DNA from: Desnuesiella massiliensis
GTDB lineage: Bacteria > Bacillota > Clostridia > Clostridiales > Clostridiaceae
Assembly: GCF_001403615.1 (NCBI RefSeq)
Contig: NZ_LN879453.1
Span: 1 to 64,000 of the forward strand
Length of the DNA: 64,000 nucleotides
Direction: 5' to 3'
Shown here: positions 9,832-18,538 of the stretch, piece after piece
Layout of the letters: each line of letters starts with the position of its first letter
Numbering within the stretch: the stretch's first letter is position 1
Translations under genes and position numbers: made by a program
The notes under the pieces: generated by a model
Seen by the model: the letters and a program-made list of their open reading frames with translations, nothing else
Told to the model about the DNA's origin: nothing
The model's database searches: none

Positions 9832-11677
9832 ACTGTTGCTTTTTAAAATCCTTAAAATAGTTACTCTTAATTATTTTATCAGCAATTTCAAGACCTTTTA
9901 TGACTGTTTCCTTCTCTTCTTCTGAAGCTGAGTCACCTACATAAGTTCTATTAGTTAAAACTGCAAAGCTTTTATTTGTTTTTAGAAGGTTTCTTCCCAT
10001 GGTAGTGTTTAAGTATTTATCTTCTTCAACTCCCATTAAATAACATAGGGTAGGCATAGTATCAACTTGTCCACCTATAACACCAAATTCTTTAGGGTTA
10101 TTATTATTTTTTTCATAGATTATAAGGGGAATATGATTTGTAACTTCAGTCCACCAAGGTTCAGGATCTTCAAGTAAAGCTATCTTGTCATTATAATATT
10201 TATGCACACCAGTATGATCACCAGTAATAGCGATAACAGAATTATCTAATAAACCTTGCTTTTCTAAGCTTTCTAAGAATATACCTAATTGCTTATCAGT
10301 ATAGTGTATGCTTTCAAAGTATCCACCAAGATTGTTTGAATCCAATTCAGGAGATAATTCTAATTCCCTATATTGCTTTGGCAAATCAAAGGGACCATGG
10401 CTAGTTAAGGTTACCATAAAACTATAGAAGGGCTGTTTCTGCTTTTGCAATATAGGAACTATTTGTCTAAAATAAGAAGCATCACTTAATCCTAAACCAA
10501 TAGTTTCATCTATGTTAAAATCATAGTAGTCTATACATTTTTCAAAGCCAATACCTTTTAATCCTTCCATCCAATTCCAAAAGGCTCCTTTATCAGGATG
10601 AATGGCTAAGGTAGAATAGCCTTTATCCTGCATAAGCTTAGGTAATGAATTATAGCTAGTACCAGGATAACTAAAGAAAGTACTTCCTTGCCTTAAAGGA
10701 AATACAGAGGTATTTACCATCAAGTCTGAATCAGAGCTTGTCCCTTCGTTTACTTGCTCATTTATTTTAGGGAAATATAAGCTGTTCTTTAAAAGTCTAT
10801 TTAATGTAGGAGTTATTTCCTTGCCATTTACCTTTTTATTTATTACAAAAGATTCTAAGGATTCTACTTGAATTAAGATTAGATTTTTGTCTTTATAAAG
10901 TCCTTTATATTCATTATCAGATAAATTCTCTTTTTTACCTTGGAACCATTGTTCAATTTCTAGTTTTTGAGCCTCAGTAAGTTCTAGAGGCTTGGAATCC
11001 CTCCAAACAGTGTATAAGTTAAACATATGATAGCCTATAGGAGAAAAATATCTAGAAGTATCATTAGGATCGTACATGCTAAAAAGATAGCTTTTTCTAT
11101 GATCCTTTTTTAATATATTTGTGGTAAAGGGAACATAGAAAATAAAGCATATAGATAAAAGAAACATCAACGCAAAATTAAATAATTTTCTTTTACCCGT
11201 AGAAAATATATTTTTATATAAAAAGGCTGCTACAACTATTAATATTATATCTAAAATAAATATTATATCATAAGGACTCATCATAGAAAGAACACTGCCA
11301 GACATACTATCTAAGTTAGCGGTTTGCTTTATTATGATAACAGATGGCACAGTATTAAAACCTCTGAAATACCATAAATCTAATAATATAAAAAATGTAA
11401 GAAAAATATTAATACCAATCAAAAACCATAATCTGCCTTTATTTTTAAATAGAAAATAAAAGGACATGAAAGCTAATATAAAAGCAGAATAGTAATTAAA
11501 AAAGTAAGAGGCTGAAGAATAACCTAAGGAAAAATTCAGGCTATAGGAATTTTTATTTAAAGTAAATCCTAAAAACAAAATACATTTAAATATTAATGCT
11601 ATAAATGTAAAAAGAAAGAAAGAACTCCTTATGATAGAACTCTTATTTATCTTAGGTGCATATTTAGTTACCAGCAT
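9830..11677 (-). CDS. LtaS-type membrane sulfatase-fold phosphoglycerol transferase
   Basis: A 615-aa enzyme predicted to polymerise glycerol phosphate (lipoteichoic acid synthesis) on the outer membrane face. The N-terminal half holds five hydrophobic segments (about residues 18-40, 58-77, 84-104, 137-155 and 168-188). The extracellular alkaline-phosphatase-fold domain runs from about 265, with metal ligand Glu272 in VESLES, the catalytic Thr313 in EGTSSDSD, and downstream SHGPFD and GDHTG motifs. All landmarks of LtaS/YfnI/YqgS enzymes are intact and the length is typical. The start is supported by an AAGGATGATG ribosome binding site. Which LtaS paralogue (synthase or primase) it is cannot be told by eye. 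Confidence 0.88.
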   Translation of the reverse strand: MLVTKYAPKINKSSIIRSSFFLFTFIALIFKCILFLGFTLNKNSYSLNFSLGYSSASYFFNYYSAFILAFMSFYFLFKNKGRLWFLIGINIFLTFFILLDLWYFRGFNTVPSVIIIKQTANLDSMSGSVLSMMSPYDIIFILDIILIVVAAFLYKNIFSTGKRKLFNFALMFLLSICFIFYVPFTTNILKKDHRKSYLFSMYDPNDTSRYFSPIGYHMFNLYTVWRDSKPLELTEAQKLEIEQWFQGKKENLSDNEYKGLYKDKNLILIQVESLESFVINKKVNGKEITPTLNRLLKNSLYFPKINEQVNEGTSSDSDLMVNTSVFPLRQGSTFFSYPGTSYNSLPKLMQDKGYSTLAIHPDKGAFWNWMEGLKGIGFEKCIDYYDFNIDETIGLGLSDASYFRQIVPILQKQKQPFYSFMVTLTSHGPFDLPKQYRELELSPELDSNNLGGYFESIHYTDKQLGIFLESLEKQGLLDNSVIAITGDHTGVHKYYNDKIALLEDPEPWWTEVTNHIPLIIYEKNNNNPKEFGVIGGQVDTMPTLCYLMGVEEDKYLNTTMGRNLLKTNKSFAVLTNRTYVGDSASEEEKETVIKGLEIADKIIKSNYFKDFKKQQ

Positions 11678-11914
11678 TTGATCATCATCCTTTATAAAAT
11701 TATTTGCAACGATAAAATTATATTATATATGATTTCATAAAGCAAATAGGTTAAGAAAAAGTTAAGAAATAATTATTATTTTCATAATAATTATACCGTA
11801 CTATTTATTTAATCAATAGCTTTTAAAATTCCTATTAGTAAATCAAATTATACTTTTAAATAGATATGTTATAATTATCTTGGAAGAAATTTATGAAAAG
11901 GTGGGAAATCCATT

Positions 11915-12490
11915 ATGCATATAATTGATTGTAAGAACTTAAAATGTCCACAGCCAGTGATTAATACAAAGAAATACTTTGATTCTATAGAACAAGGGGA
12001 AGCTCTAGTAATAGTAGATAATGAAGTGGCTAAAAATAATATTTCTAAGTTTTCCGAAAGTAATGGCTTTAGCGTTGATGTGACAGAAGAGGCAGGTATA
12101 TATAAAATTAAAATAACAAAGGATAATTGTGGTTGTGAAGTTATGAACTTTGATAGAAAATTAGCTATAATGATAACAAATGATAAACTTGGTCAGGGAG
12201 ATGATACTTTAGGAACTACTTTAATGAAAAGCTATCTTTTTGCTTTATCTGAAAGTGATAACTTGCCAAAGGATTTAGTATTTTTAAATGCAGGAGTTAA
12301 GCTGACTTCAGAAGGATCTGAATGCATGGAGAGCCTTAAAAGGCTTAAAGATAAAGGAGTTAATATTTTAAGCTGCGGTACTTGTTTAGATTTTTATGGA
12401 TTAAAAGAAAAGCTATTGATTGGTGAAATATCAAATATGTATACCATAGTGGAAATAATGAATAATGCTGATAATACTATAAAGCTGTAA
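11915..12490 (+). CDS. yedF: YedF-type selenium metabolism protein (TusA-like plus DsrE-like)
   Basis: A 191-aa protein. Residues 1-75 form a SirA/TusA domain with the CPQPV motif (Cys11). Residues 85-191 are a DsrE/DsrF-like domain with a CGTC pair near residue 151. This two-domain order is the YedF family, which co-occurs with selenium use (selenocysteine or selenouridine) in anaerobes; its chemical role is not firmly established. The ribosome binding site AAGGTGGG precedes the ATG. The upstream intergenic region contains a TATAAT-like box near 11870. A bidirectional terminator follows. Confidence 0.88.
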   Translation: MHIIDCKNLKCPQPVINTKKYFDSIEQGEALVIVDNEVAKNNISKFSESNGFSVDVTEEAGIYKIKITKDNCGCEVMNFDRKLAIMITNDKLGQGDDTLGTTLMKSYLFALSESDNLPKDLVFLNAGVKLTSEGSECMESLKRLKDKGVNILSCGTCLDFYGLKEKLLIGEISNMYTIVEIMNNADNTIKL

Positions 12491-12500
12491 AATAATGTGT

Positions 12501-12547
12501 AAAAAAATAATATGCCCCGTGTCCAGCACGGAACATATTATTTTTTT
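12501..12547 (+). terminator. Bidirectional terminator
   Basis: A long stem AAATAATATG..CCGTG / CACGG..CATATTATTT flanked by an A tract on the left and a T tract on the right. It serves both yedF (+) and the convergent minus-strand gene ending at 12549. Confidence 0.9.
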
Positions 12548-12548
12548 A

Positions 12549-13397
12549 TTATGGGATTTTTACAATTTCACTGTCTTTATACATAGTTAAAAGAGATATG
12601 TTATTTGTGTAGCTACAGTAATATTCAGCATAAGCGTTGCCATAAGTATAGTGAGCAGCAGTATCTTTTGAGTTTTCATTGTAAAAGAAAATAAAAAATC
12701 CATCACAAGTGTTATTGGTATAAATGCTTTTGATTTCCTTAGATATAGAGGAGAAAATAGCCTTATCCTTGATATCTTTTAATACAATATTAAAGGTATA
12801 AAAGCTCTTACCTACTTGTATACTATTAATCTCATAATTATTCTCAGATACTTTTGTTTTAGACTCAGTAAAATCCCCATCTAGTGAATAATCAAAATCC
12901 TTGGCTAAAATATTAGTTTGAGAAATACTTGTAAACTGCCCCTTAGGAGGAATGGCATCAATAGGAACACTAATATTCTCTATGATTTCATTTTTATAGT
13001 TTTTTATATTAACCTTTAGATCGCCTCTAAAATCCATAGCAGAATTATTTGATATAGTAATAAAAATATTTTTGCTATTAGAGATCGAAATTCCTTTGAT
13101 TTCAATGCTTGTATCAATATTTTTCAGAAGCTCTTTTTTATCTATTTTAACAGTTTCTTGTTTTTTTAAAGAATCTGCATTACTAACATTTTGAGATTGA
13201 GTAGACACTGAAGGCTTTTTCTCAGTAAAATTAATCACTGCTCCAGAAACAAGCATAGTTAGAGATAGCAGTGAAACAATCAGTGTCGGAATATTAATAA
13301 GCTTTAACTTTTTGGAGCTTCTTATAGCCATGATTATTATTGAGACTAGCATAGTAAATAAACCTACAATGTATAGAATTAACGCTAAATTTTTCAT
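12549..13397 (-). CDS. Uncharacterised membrane protein with extracytoplasmic domain
   Basis: A 282-aa product, not recognised. Two hydrophobic segments (about residues 5-25 and 35-55) open the protein. A Ser/Gln/Lys-rich linker follows, then about 190 residues with alternating beta-strand character (SIEIKGISISNSKNI and similar), typical of a secreted immunoglobulin-like or FxLYD-type domain. The start is the ATG at 13397, preceded by GGTGG; an upstream in-frame GTG overlaps that site. It shares a terminator with yedF but is convergent, so no functional link is implied. Confidence 0.7.
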   Translation of the reverse strand: MKNLALILYIVGLFTMLVSIIIMAIRSSKKLKLINIPTLIVSLLSLTMLVSGAVINFTEKKPSVSTQSQNVSNADSLKKQETVKIDKKELLKNIDTSIEIKGISISNSKNIFITISNNSAMDFRGDLKVNIKNYKNEIIENISVPIDAIPPKGQFTSISQTNILAKDFDYSLDGDFTESKTKVSENNYEINSIQVGKSFYTFNIVLKDIKDKAIFSSISKEIKSIYTNNTCDGFFIFFYNENSKDTAAHYTYGNAYAEYYCSYTNNISLLTMYKDSEIVKIP

Positions 13398-13532
13398 AAT
13401 TACCACCAAATTAATAATATTTTAGTTACTTTTATAATTATCGTATATTTACTTTTGCCACTTTAAGTTTATATGATATAATTCTTTATGTAAAAAAAAT
13501 TTAGTAAGATACCTAACACGAAGGAGCGGGCT

Positions 13533-14423
13533 ATGAAGCACTTATTTATAATCAATCCAGTAGCTGGTAAAGGTAAAGCTATGGATTATTTAGAGAAGAT
13601 ACATAAGATTTTTGAAGAAAGACAAGACGAGTATATTATTGAGCTTACTAAAAATCAAGGACATGCTACTGAAATAGTAAAAAAGTATACAGAGGCCGAT
13701 GATTATAGGGTATATTCCATAGGAGGAGATGGAACTCTTAATGAAGTATTAAATGGAATGGCTTTTACTAATAGTTCTTTAGCAGTGATACCTGCTGGTA
13801 CAGGTAATGATTTTATAAAGAATATATATGATGAAGAAAGCTATGAAAATATATTAGAGGATACCATAAATGGTAATGAGGAGTTTTTTGATCTGGCTAA
13901 GTTAAATAATAGGTTTTATATAAATATATCTTCTGCTGGTTTGGATGCTGAAGTGGTGTATAATGCTATTAAATTAAAAAAGTTAAAGTTTATAAAAAGT
14001 AGTATGGCTTATTTATTAAGTATCTTTATTACAGTATTTAGGTTTAAAAGTATAGATATGGTGATAGAGGTAGATGGGAATATTTTAAATAGAAAAATCT
14101 TACTAATAGCAGTAGCTAATGGTAAATATTATGGAGGGGGTATGTTGGTAGCTCCTGAAGCTATTATTAATGATGGTATCTTTGACATATGTTTAGTTAA
14201 CCACTTGAATATATTTAGAATACTGACCTTATTTCCTAAATTAATAAAAGGAACTCATAAGGACATAAAGGAAGTAGAATTTATAAAAGGTAAAAATATA
14301 ATAATAAATAGTAAGGATTTATTTTCCGTAAATATTGATGGAGAAATCATGAGAAGTAATAAAGTGCATTTTGAAATAGTGCCTAAAGGTATAAAAGTAG
14401 TAAAGCCATTATATAATAATTAG
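13533..14423 (+). CDS. Diacylglycerol/lipid kinase family protein (YegS/DgkB-like)
   Basis: A 296-aa soluble enzyme of the DAGK catalytic superfamily, which phosphorylates lipid hydroxyls such as diacylglycerol using ATP. Visible signatures are the N-terminal NPVAGKGKA phosphate loop, GGDGTLNEVLNG (near residues 69-80), PAGTGNDF (near 92-99), and the C-terminal INIDGE. The ribosome binding site AAGGAGCGGG is a few bases before the ATG. If it is DgkB-like it would recycle the diacylglycerol released during lipoteichoic acid synthesis, which would fit the LtaS-type gene 2 kb away; this is inference. Confidence 0.88.
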   Translation: MKHLFIINPVAGKGKAMDYLEKIHKIFEERQDEYIIELTKNQGHATEIVKKYTEADDYRVYSIGGDGTLNEVLNGMAFTNSSLAVIPAGTGNDFIKNIYDEESYENILEDTINGNEEFFDLAKLNNRFYINISSAGLDAEVVYNAIKLKKLKFIKSSMAYLLSIFITVFRFKSIDMVIEVDGNILNRKILLIAVANGKYYGGGMLVAPEAIINDGIFDICLVNHLNIFRILTLFPKLIKGTHKDIKEVEFIKGKNIIINSKDLFSVNIDGEIMRSNKVHFEIVPKGIKVVKPLYNN

Positions 14424-14431
14424 GTAATAAG

Positions 14432-14475
14432 GAATTTATATTGAAATATATTTTCAATATAAATTCTTTTTTTAG
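14432..14475 (+). terminator. Rho-independent terminator after the lipid kinase gene
   Basis: A 15-bp AT-rich stem (GAATTTATATTGAAA and its complement) followed by a run of seven T residues. Confidence 0.88.
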
Positions 14476-14504
14476 TATTTATTTTCACTCTATAGAATAA
14501 AAAT

Positions 14505-14542
14505 AAATAGTATAGTATAATAATATATGTACTATACTATTT
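14505..14542. promoter_or_regulatory. 12-bp perfect inverted repeat over the fbp promoter region
   Basis: Arms AAATAGTATAGT (14505-14516) and ACTATACTATTT (14531-14542) are perfectly complementary with a 14-bp spacer. A TATAAT hexamer (14516-14521) sits at the junction, so a regulator bound here would cover a promoter -10 element. No T run follows, so it is not a terminator. It lies 43 bp upstream of the fbp start. Operator function is inferred. Confidence 0.55.
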
Positions 14543-14584
14543 GTATGTTTAAATAGTTTTAATAATATTATGTGGGGGATTATC

Positions 14585-16576
14585 ATGGCATTTATAGATG
14601 AACCTTTAACGGAAGAAATAACTAAAGATTTACGATATTTAAATTTACTAGCTAATCAATATCCAACTATTGCGGAGGCTAGTACTGAGATAATAAACTT
14701 ACAGGCTATTTTAAACCTACCAAAGGGTACGGAGCATTTTCTTACAGATATTCATGGAGAGTATGAACCCTTTATTCATGTATTAAAGAATGCCTCAGGA
14801 GTAATTAAAAGAAAAATCGATGATATATTTGGTAATTCTTTAAGGCATAGAGAAAAGAAAAGCCTTGCTACTTTGATATATTATCCAGAGCAAAAGCTGG
14901 AGATAATTTTAAAACAAGAGCAAAATATAGAAGATTGGTTTAGAATAACATTATATAGATTGATTGAACTATGTAGACATGTATCTTCAAAATATACCAG
15001 GTCTAAGGTAAGAAAGGCCTTGCCAAAGGATTTTGCTTATATAATTGAAGAGCTTTTGCATGAGCAGCCTGAAAAAATAAATAAACAAGAGTATTATGAT
15101 GAAATAATTAATACTATAATATGTATTGATAGGGCTAAAGAATTTATTATAGCTTTAGCTAAATTGATTCAAAGATTAGTGGTAGATAGACTTCATATTA
15201 TAGGGGACATTTTCGATAGAGGGCCTGGTGCTCATATTATATTAGATACTTTAATGGAATATCATGCCGTGGATATACAATGGGGAAATCATGATATTTT
15301 ATGGATGGGAGCTGCGGCAGGTTCAGAGGTTTGTATGAGTAATGTGCTTAGAATATCTGCAAGATATGCTAATCTAGATACTATTGAGGATGGCTATGGG
15401 ATCAATATGCTGCCTTTAGCTACTTTCGCTTTAGAATTTTATAAAAACGATCCTTGCGAAAGCTTCACTCCCAAATTTGACTGCGAAAAACAGTATAGTA
15501 TAAAGGAAATTCAGCTTATATCTCAAATGCACAAGGCTATTTCTGTAATACAATTTAAGCTTGAAGGGGAAATAATCAGCAGACGCTCAGAATTTGGAAT
15601 GCAGCATAGGTTATTGCTTAATAAGATAAATTATGAGGAAGGTACCATAGAGCTAAATGGAAAGATATATAGGTTAAATGATAAAAATTTTCCTACCATA
15701 GATCCAAAAGATCCATATAAACTAATTGAAGAAGAGTTGGAGTTGATTGAAAAATTAAAATCTTCCTTTATTAATAGCGAGAAGCTTCAGAAGCATATAA
15801 GCTTTCTTTTTGCAAAAGGAAGTATGTATTTAAAATGTAATTCAAATTTATTATTTCATGGATGTATTCCGTTAAATGAAGATGGTACCTTTAAAAAGGT
15901 AAGGTTAAGAGATAAAGATTTTAAAGGAAGAAAGCTCTTAGATGAATTTGAACGTTTAACTAGAGAAGGATATTTTTATAAAAACAATCCCTTGGCTAAA
16001 CAATATGGTATGGATATAATCTGGTATTTATGGACTGGCCCTAACTCACCTCTCTTTGGTAAGGATCAGATGACAACCTTTGAAAGATATTTTATTGATG
16101 ACAAAGAAACTCATAAGGAACAAAAGAATGCTTATTATATATATAGGGACGATGAAAAAATGTGTAATATGATTTTTGAGGAGTTTGGGTTAGATAATAG
16201 CATATCTCACATTATTAATGGACATGTGCCTGTAGAAAAGAAAAAAGGCGAAAGTCCTATCAATGCTAATGGAAAATTGCTTGTTATAGATGGAGGGTTT
16301 TCTAGAGCTTATCAAGGAAAAACAGGTATTGCAGGCTATACTTTAATATATAATTCTTATGGACTACAGCTTGTATCTCATGAACCCTTTAAGTCTACAG
16401 AAGAAGCTATAGTGGAAGAAACAGATATATTGTCTTCTATGGTGGTTTTGGAGCAGACTGTGGAAAGAAAAAGAGTTGGAGATACGGATGTGGGAGTAGA
16501 GCTTACAAAGCAAATAAAGGATTTAAAAATGCTTATGTCTGCCTATAGAAAGGGTTTAATAAAAGAAAAAAGATAG
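14585..16576 (+). CDS. fbp: Fructose-1,6-bisphosphatase, class III
   Basis: A 663-aa gluconeogenic phosphatase converting fructose-1,6-bisphosphate to fructose-6-phosphate. The long length and the metallophosphoesterase signatures (DIHGEY, GDIFDRGPG, WGNHDILWMG and the late NGHVPV) are those of the Firmicutes class III enzyme. The start is ATG 14585, with GTGGGGG at 14572-14578; the in-frame ATG at 14570 overlaps that site. It is a single-gene unit with a terminator on each side and an inverted repeat in the promoter region. With the PPi-type phosphofructokinase at 54.8-56.1 kb it gives the cell both directions of the F6P/FBP step. Confidence 0.96.
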   Translation: MAFIDEPLTEEITKDLRYLNLLANQYPTIAEASTEIINLQAILNLPKGTEHFLTDIHGEYEPFIHVLKNASGVIKRKIDDIFGNSLRHREKKSLATLIYYPEQKLEIILKQEQNIEDWFRITLYRLIELCRHVSSKYTRSKVRKALPKDFAYIIEELLHEQPEKINKQEYYDEIINTIICIDRAKEFIIALAKLIQRLVVDRLHIIGDIFDRGPGAHIILDTLMEYHAVDIQWGNHDILWMGAAAGSEVCMSNVLRISARYANLDTIEDGYGINMLPLATFALEFYKNDPCESFTPKFDCEKQYSIKEIQLISQMHKAISVIQFKLEGEIISRRSEFGMQHRLLLNKINYEEGTIELNGKIYRLNDKNFPTIDPKDPYKLIEEELELIEKLKSSFINSEKLQKHISFLFAKGSMYLKCNSNLLFHGCIPLNEDGTFKKVRLRDKDFKGRKLLDEFERLTREGYFYKNNPLAKQYGMDIIWYLWTGPNSPLFGKDQMTTFERYFIDDKETHKEQKNAYYIYRDDEKMCNMIFEEFGLDNSISHIINGHVPVEKKKGESPINANGKLLVIDGGFSRAYQGKTGIAGYTLIYNSYGLQLVSHEPFKSTEEAIVEETDILSSMVVLEQTVERKRVGDTDVGVELTKQIKDLKMLMSAYRKGLIKEKR

Positions 16577-16613
16577 CAAAAAGCCAGCGTCAGCTGGCTT
16601 TTACTATCTTTTT
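16568..16613 (+). terminator. Bidirectional terminator between fbp and a convergent gene
   Basis: Nested arms AAAGATAG/CTATCTTT outside and AAGCCAGC/GCTGGCTT inside. It ends fbp and overlaps the last codons of the minus-strand gene at 16604. Confidence 0.88.
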
Positions 16614-17098
16614 GATTCATTAAATAGTATGAACAATCCTAAACCTATTAATATCACTGGGAATAATAGTTTGTAGTTTAACCAGTAGAAAAGATGACTG
16701 AACACCATGTTTAACATAGAGATAACGGATATAGAAGTTAATATAAAAACAGGTATAAGCAAGCCTTTTTCTCTATTACCAAAGATATATAATTGAAATA
16801 ATCCTATGGCTACAGAAAGGGTATATATTGGCCAAGTAAAGCCTGAAAAATTCCAATTAGTAAAAGTCTCAAATAAAAAAAGTGTGCCTATAGTAGTTAA
16901 TATTCCGCCAGGTACAAGTAACCCAGGATCTCTTCTGGTAGTAAAGAATCTCCACTCAAATAATAACCCTGGAATCAGTATAAATAAGGGCCATAAATTT
17001 CTTATGGAAAAAATATCAATATAAAAAACTCTATCAAGTAAAGAAAACACACCAATTAATATAAGAACTATTCCTAGCATGGATCCCCTTTTATTCAT
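16604..17098 (-). CDS. Small polytopic membrane protein, LiaI/LiaF-TM-like
   Basis: A 164-aa, very hydrophobic protein with five or six short membrane segments (LGIVLILIGVFSLLD, LWPLFILIPGLLFEW, and others). The repeated pattern of LIGxF/LLxR followed by WPLxLIxxG is typical of the LiaI-LiaF-like/DUF5668 family. Members often sit next to envelope-stress sensors, and this gene is divergent from the LytS-like/LytTR signalling genes at 17.3-19.3 kb. The ATG at 17098 is preceded by an AAGGAGG-type site. A molecular function is not known. Confidence 0.75.
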   Translation of the reverse strand: MNKRGSMLGIVLILIGVFSLLDRVFYIDIFSIRNLWPLFILIPGLLFEWRFFTTRRDPGLLVPGGILTTIGTLFLFETFTNWNFSGFTWPIYTLSVAIGLFQLYIFGNREKGLLIPVFILTSISVISMLNMVFSHLFYWLNYKLLFPVILIGLGLFILFNESKR

Positions 17099-17194
17099 AG
17101 TAAATAACCTCCTTGTAATAATTTATATATTCATTTTAGTATATTATGAATTTAATGTAAAATGATTATAGTAATAATATTCATCATTTTACAT

Positions 17195-17208
17195 ATGACT
17201 TAAGTCAT
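17195..17208. promoter_or_regulatory. 14-bp perfect palindrome in a divergent promoter region
   Basis: ATGACTTAAGTCAT is a perfect palindrome about 97 bp upstream of the minus-strand membrane gene and 79 bp upstream of the LytS-like gene. A weaker arm pair AAAATGAT/ATCATTTT flanks it on the left (about 17159-17190). It could be an operator for one or both divergent genes; this is inferred from symmetry and position only. Confidence 0.45.
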
Positions 17209-17286
17209 TTTCATAATTACTTATAGGTTTGATATAATTAAAGAAATTTGATAAAATGTAGTAGAATAGTGGAATAAAGGAGTATT

Positions 17287-18174
17287 ATGATAAAAAAAAT
17301 TATAAAGAAAAATAAGCTCAAATTAAATATAAAGTATACATTATCACTTTTTTTAGCTTCTATAATTATAAACTTTGCCATTGGTTTGGGAAATTATGTT
17401 TTTTATTCAAAAGCTTTTACCACTTCTACTTGTATTACTAAGAATATATTTAGTCTGATTATAAATATATTAATCACATTTTTAATTCTGTTATTATTTA
17501 GTTATATACTTATAAAAAAGCTTAAACTTGATATATACAATGATATACTTTGTAAAAATTCTAAGTCTTTATCATTAAAATCAAGGATTCAACCTCATTT
17601 TATTTTTAATTCTTTAAATACCATAACCTATTACTGCAGAGTGGATGCTTCAATTGCTAAGAGATTAGTATTAGAATTAAGCAATTATTTAAGAATAAGC
17701 CTTGAAGATTATAAGGAGATTATATCTTTAAACAAAGAGATAAGCTTTATAAAATCCTACATATATATTGAAAAATTTAGATTTGAGGATAGACTTAGTG
17801 TAACCTATGACATAGAGGATTTTGATTTAATGATACCTAGCTTTACACTAAAACCTTTAGTAGAAAATGCCATAAAACATGGTGCTCTTTCTAGAAAAGA
17901 AGGTGGACATGTTTTTATAAATATTAAAGCTTTAGAAGAGACAGTTTCTATTTGTATAAAGGATAATGGCAAGGGTATGAATAAAAAATATATAGAAGAA
18001 GTTCTTAGAAAGGATTCAAATAATTTTGTTTCCTTAAGCAATATTAATAAAAGGCTAAAGCATATTTATGGCTTAGATTTGGTAGTAGAAAGTGTTTTTA
18101 ATGAGGGGACAGCTATTTATATAAATATTCCAAGGGTGTGGAGGAAAAATGAAAAGGATATTGATAGTAGATGA
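17287..18174 (+). CDS. LytS-type sensor histidine kinase (His_kinase family)
   Basis: A 295-aa membrane kinase with two hydrophobic segments (about residues 16-40 and 57-77) and no sizeable external domain. The phospho-acceptor region has the LytS/YehU signature QPHFIFNSLNTI (His near residue 105), and the ATPase domain has LKPLVENAIKHG and DNGKGM. Its 3' end overlaps the next gene by 26 bp, and a LytTR regulator follows, so this is a LytSR-like system with an extra receiver protein. The short input region suggests it senses through the membrane or via a partner, possibly the divergent LiaI-like protein. Confidence 0.88.
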   Translation: MIKKIIKKNKLKLNIKYTLSLFLASIIINFAIGLGNYVFYSKAFTTSTCITKNIFSLIINILITFLILLLFSYILIKKLKLDIYNDILCKNSKSLSLKSRIQPHFIFNSLNTITYYCRVDASIAKRLVLELSNYLRISLEDYKEIISLNKEISFIKSYIYIEKFRFEDRLSVTYDIEDFDLMIPSFTLKPLVENAIKHGALSRKEGGHVFINIKALEETVSICIKDNGKGMNKKYIEEVLRKDSNNFVSLSNINKRLKHIYGLDLVVESVFNEGTAIYINIPRVWRKNEKDIDSR

Positions 18175-18520
18175 CGAAATAAATAGTAGGAGACTACTAA
18201 AAGAAATATTATCTGATTCAGAGGTTGACTTAGATATTTTAGAAGCTAAGGATGGGGATGAAGCTATGAAACTTATTAGAGAAGAACAACCATTTTTAGT
18301 TTTGCTTGATGGAAAGATTCCTGAAATTTCAGGTTACGATATCTGTAGAATCTTAAAAAAGGATGTACAATATAAAAATATTATTATAGCACTTATTACT
18401 GGGAGTGAAAGGGAAACTAGTGATGAAAAAGATGCTTTTAATCTAGCTGACTATGTCGTTTTAAAGCCTTATGATGAGAGTGTTATTTATGATATTGTTA
18501 ATGAATCTTCAAAAAGATGA
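18149..18520 (+). CDS. Stand-alone CheY-like receiver protein
   Basis: A 123-aa receiver domain with no output domain. The acidic pocket (IVDDEI), the phospho-acceptor Asp in LLDGKIPE (residue 54), Thr in ITGSE and Lys in LKPYD are all present, so it should be phosphorylatable. It starts inside the end of the kinase gene, with a GGAGG site, and is followed 18 bp later by the LytTR regulator. It may act as a phosphate sink or bind a separate partner. A bare receiver between LytS and LytR-type genes is not the usual two-gene layout. Confidence 0.88.
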   Translation: MKRILIVDDEINSRRLLKEILSDSEVDLDILEAKDGDEAMKLIREEQPFLVLLDGKIPEISGYDICRILKKDVQYKNIIIALITGSERETSDEKDAFNLADYVVLKPYDESVIYDIVNESSKR

Positions 18521-18538
18521 TTTGTAAGGAGAGTAAAA

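Noticed and set aside
11769..11794. An AT-only hairpin (11-bp arms, TTTC loop) between ltaS-type and yedF genes as an operator
   Set aside because: In DNA this AT-rich, AT-only symmetry arises easily by chance and it has no further support.
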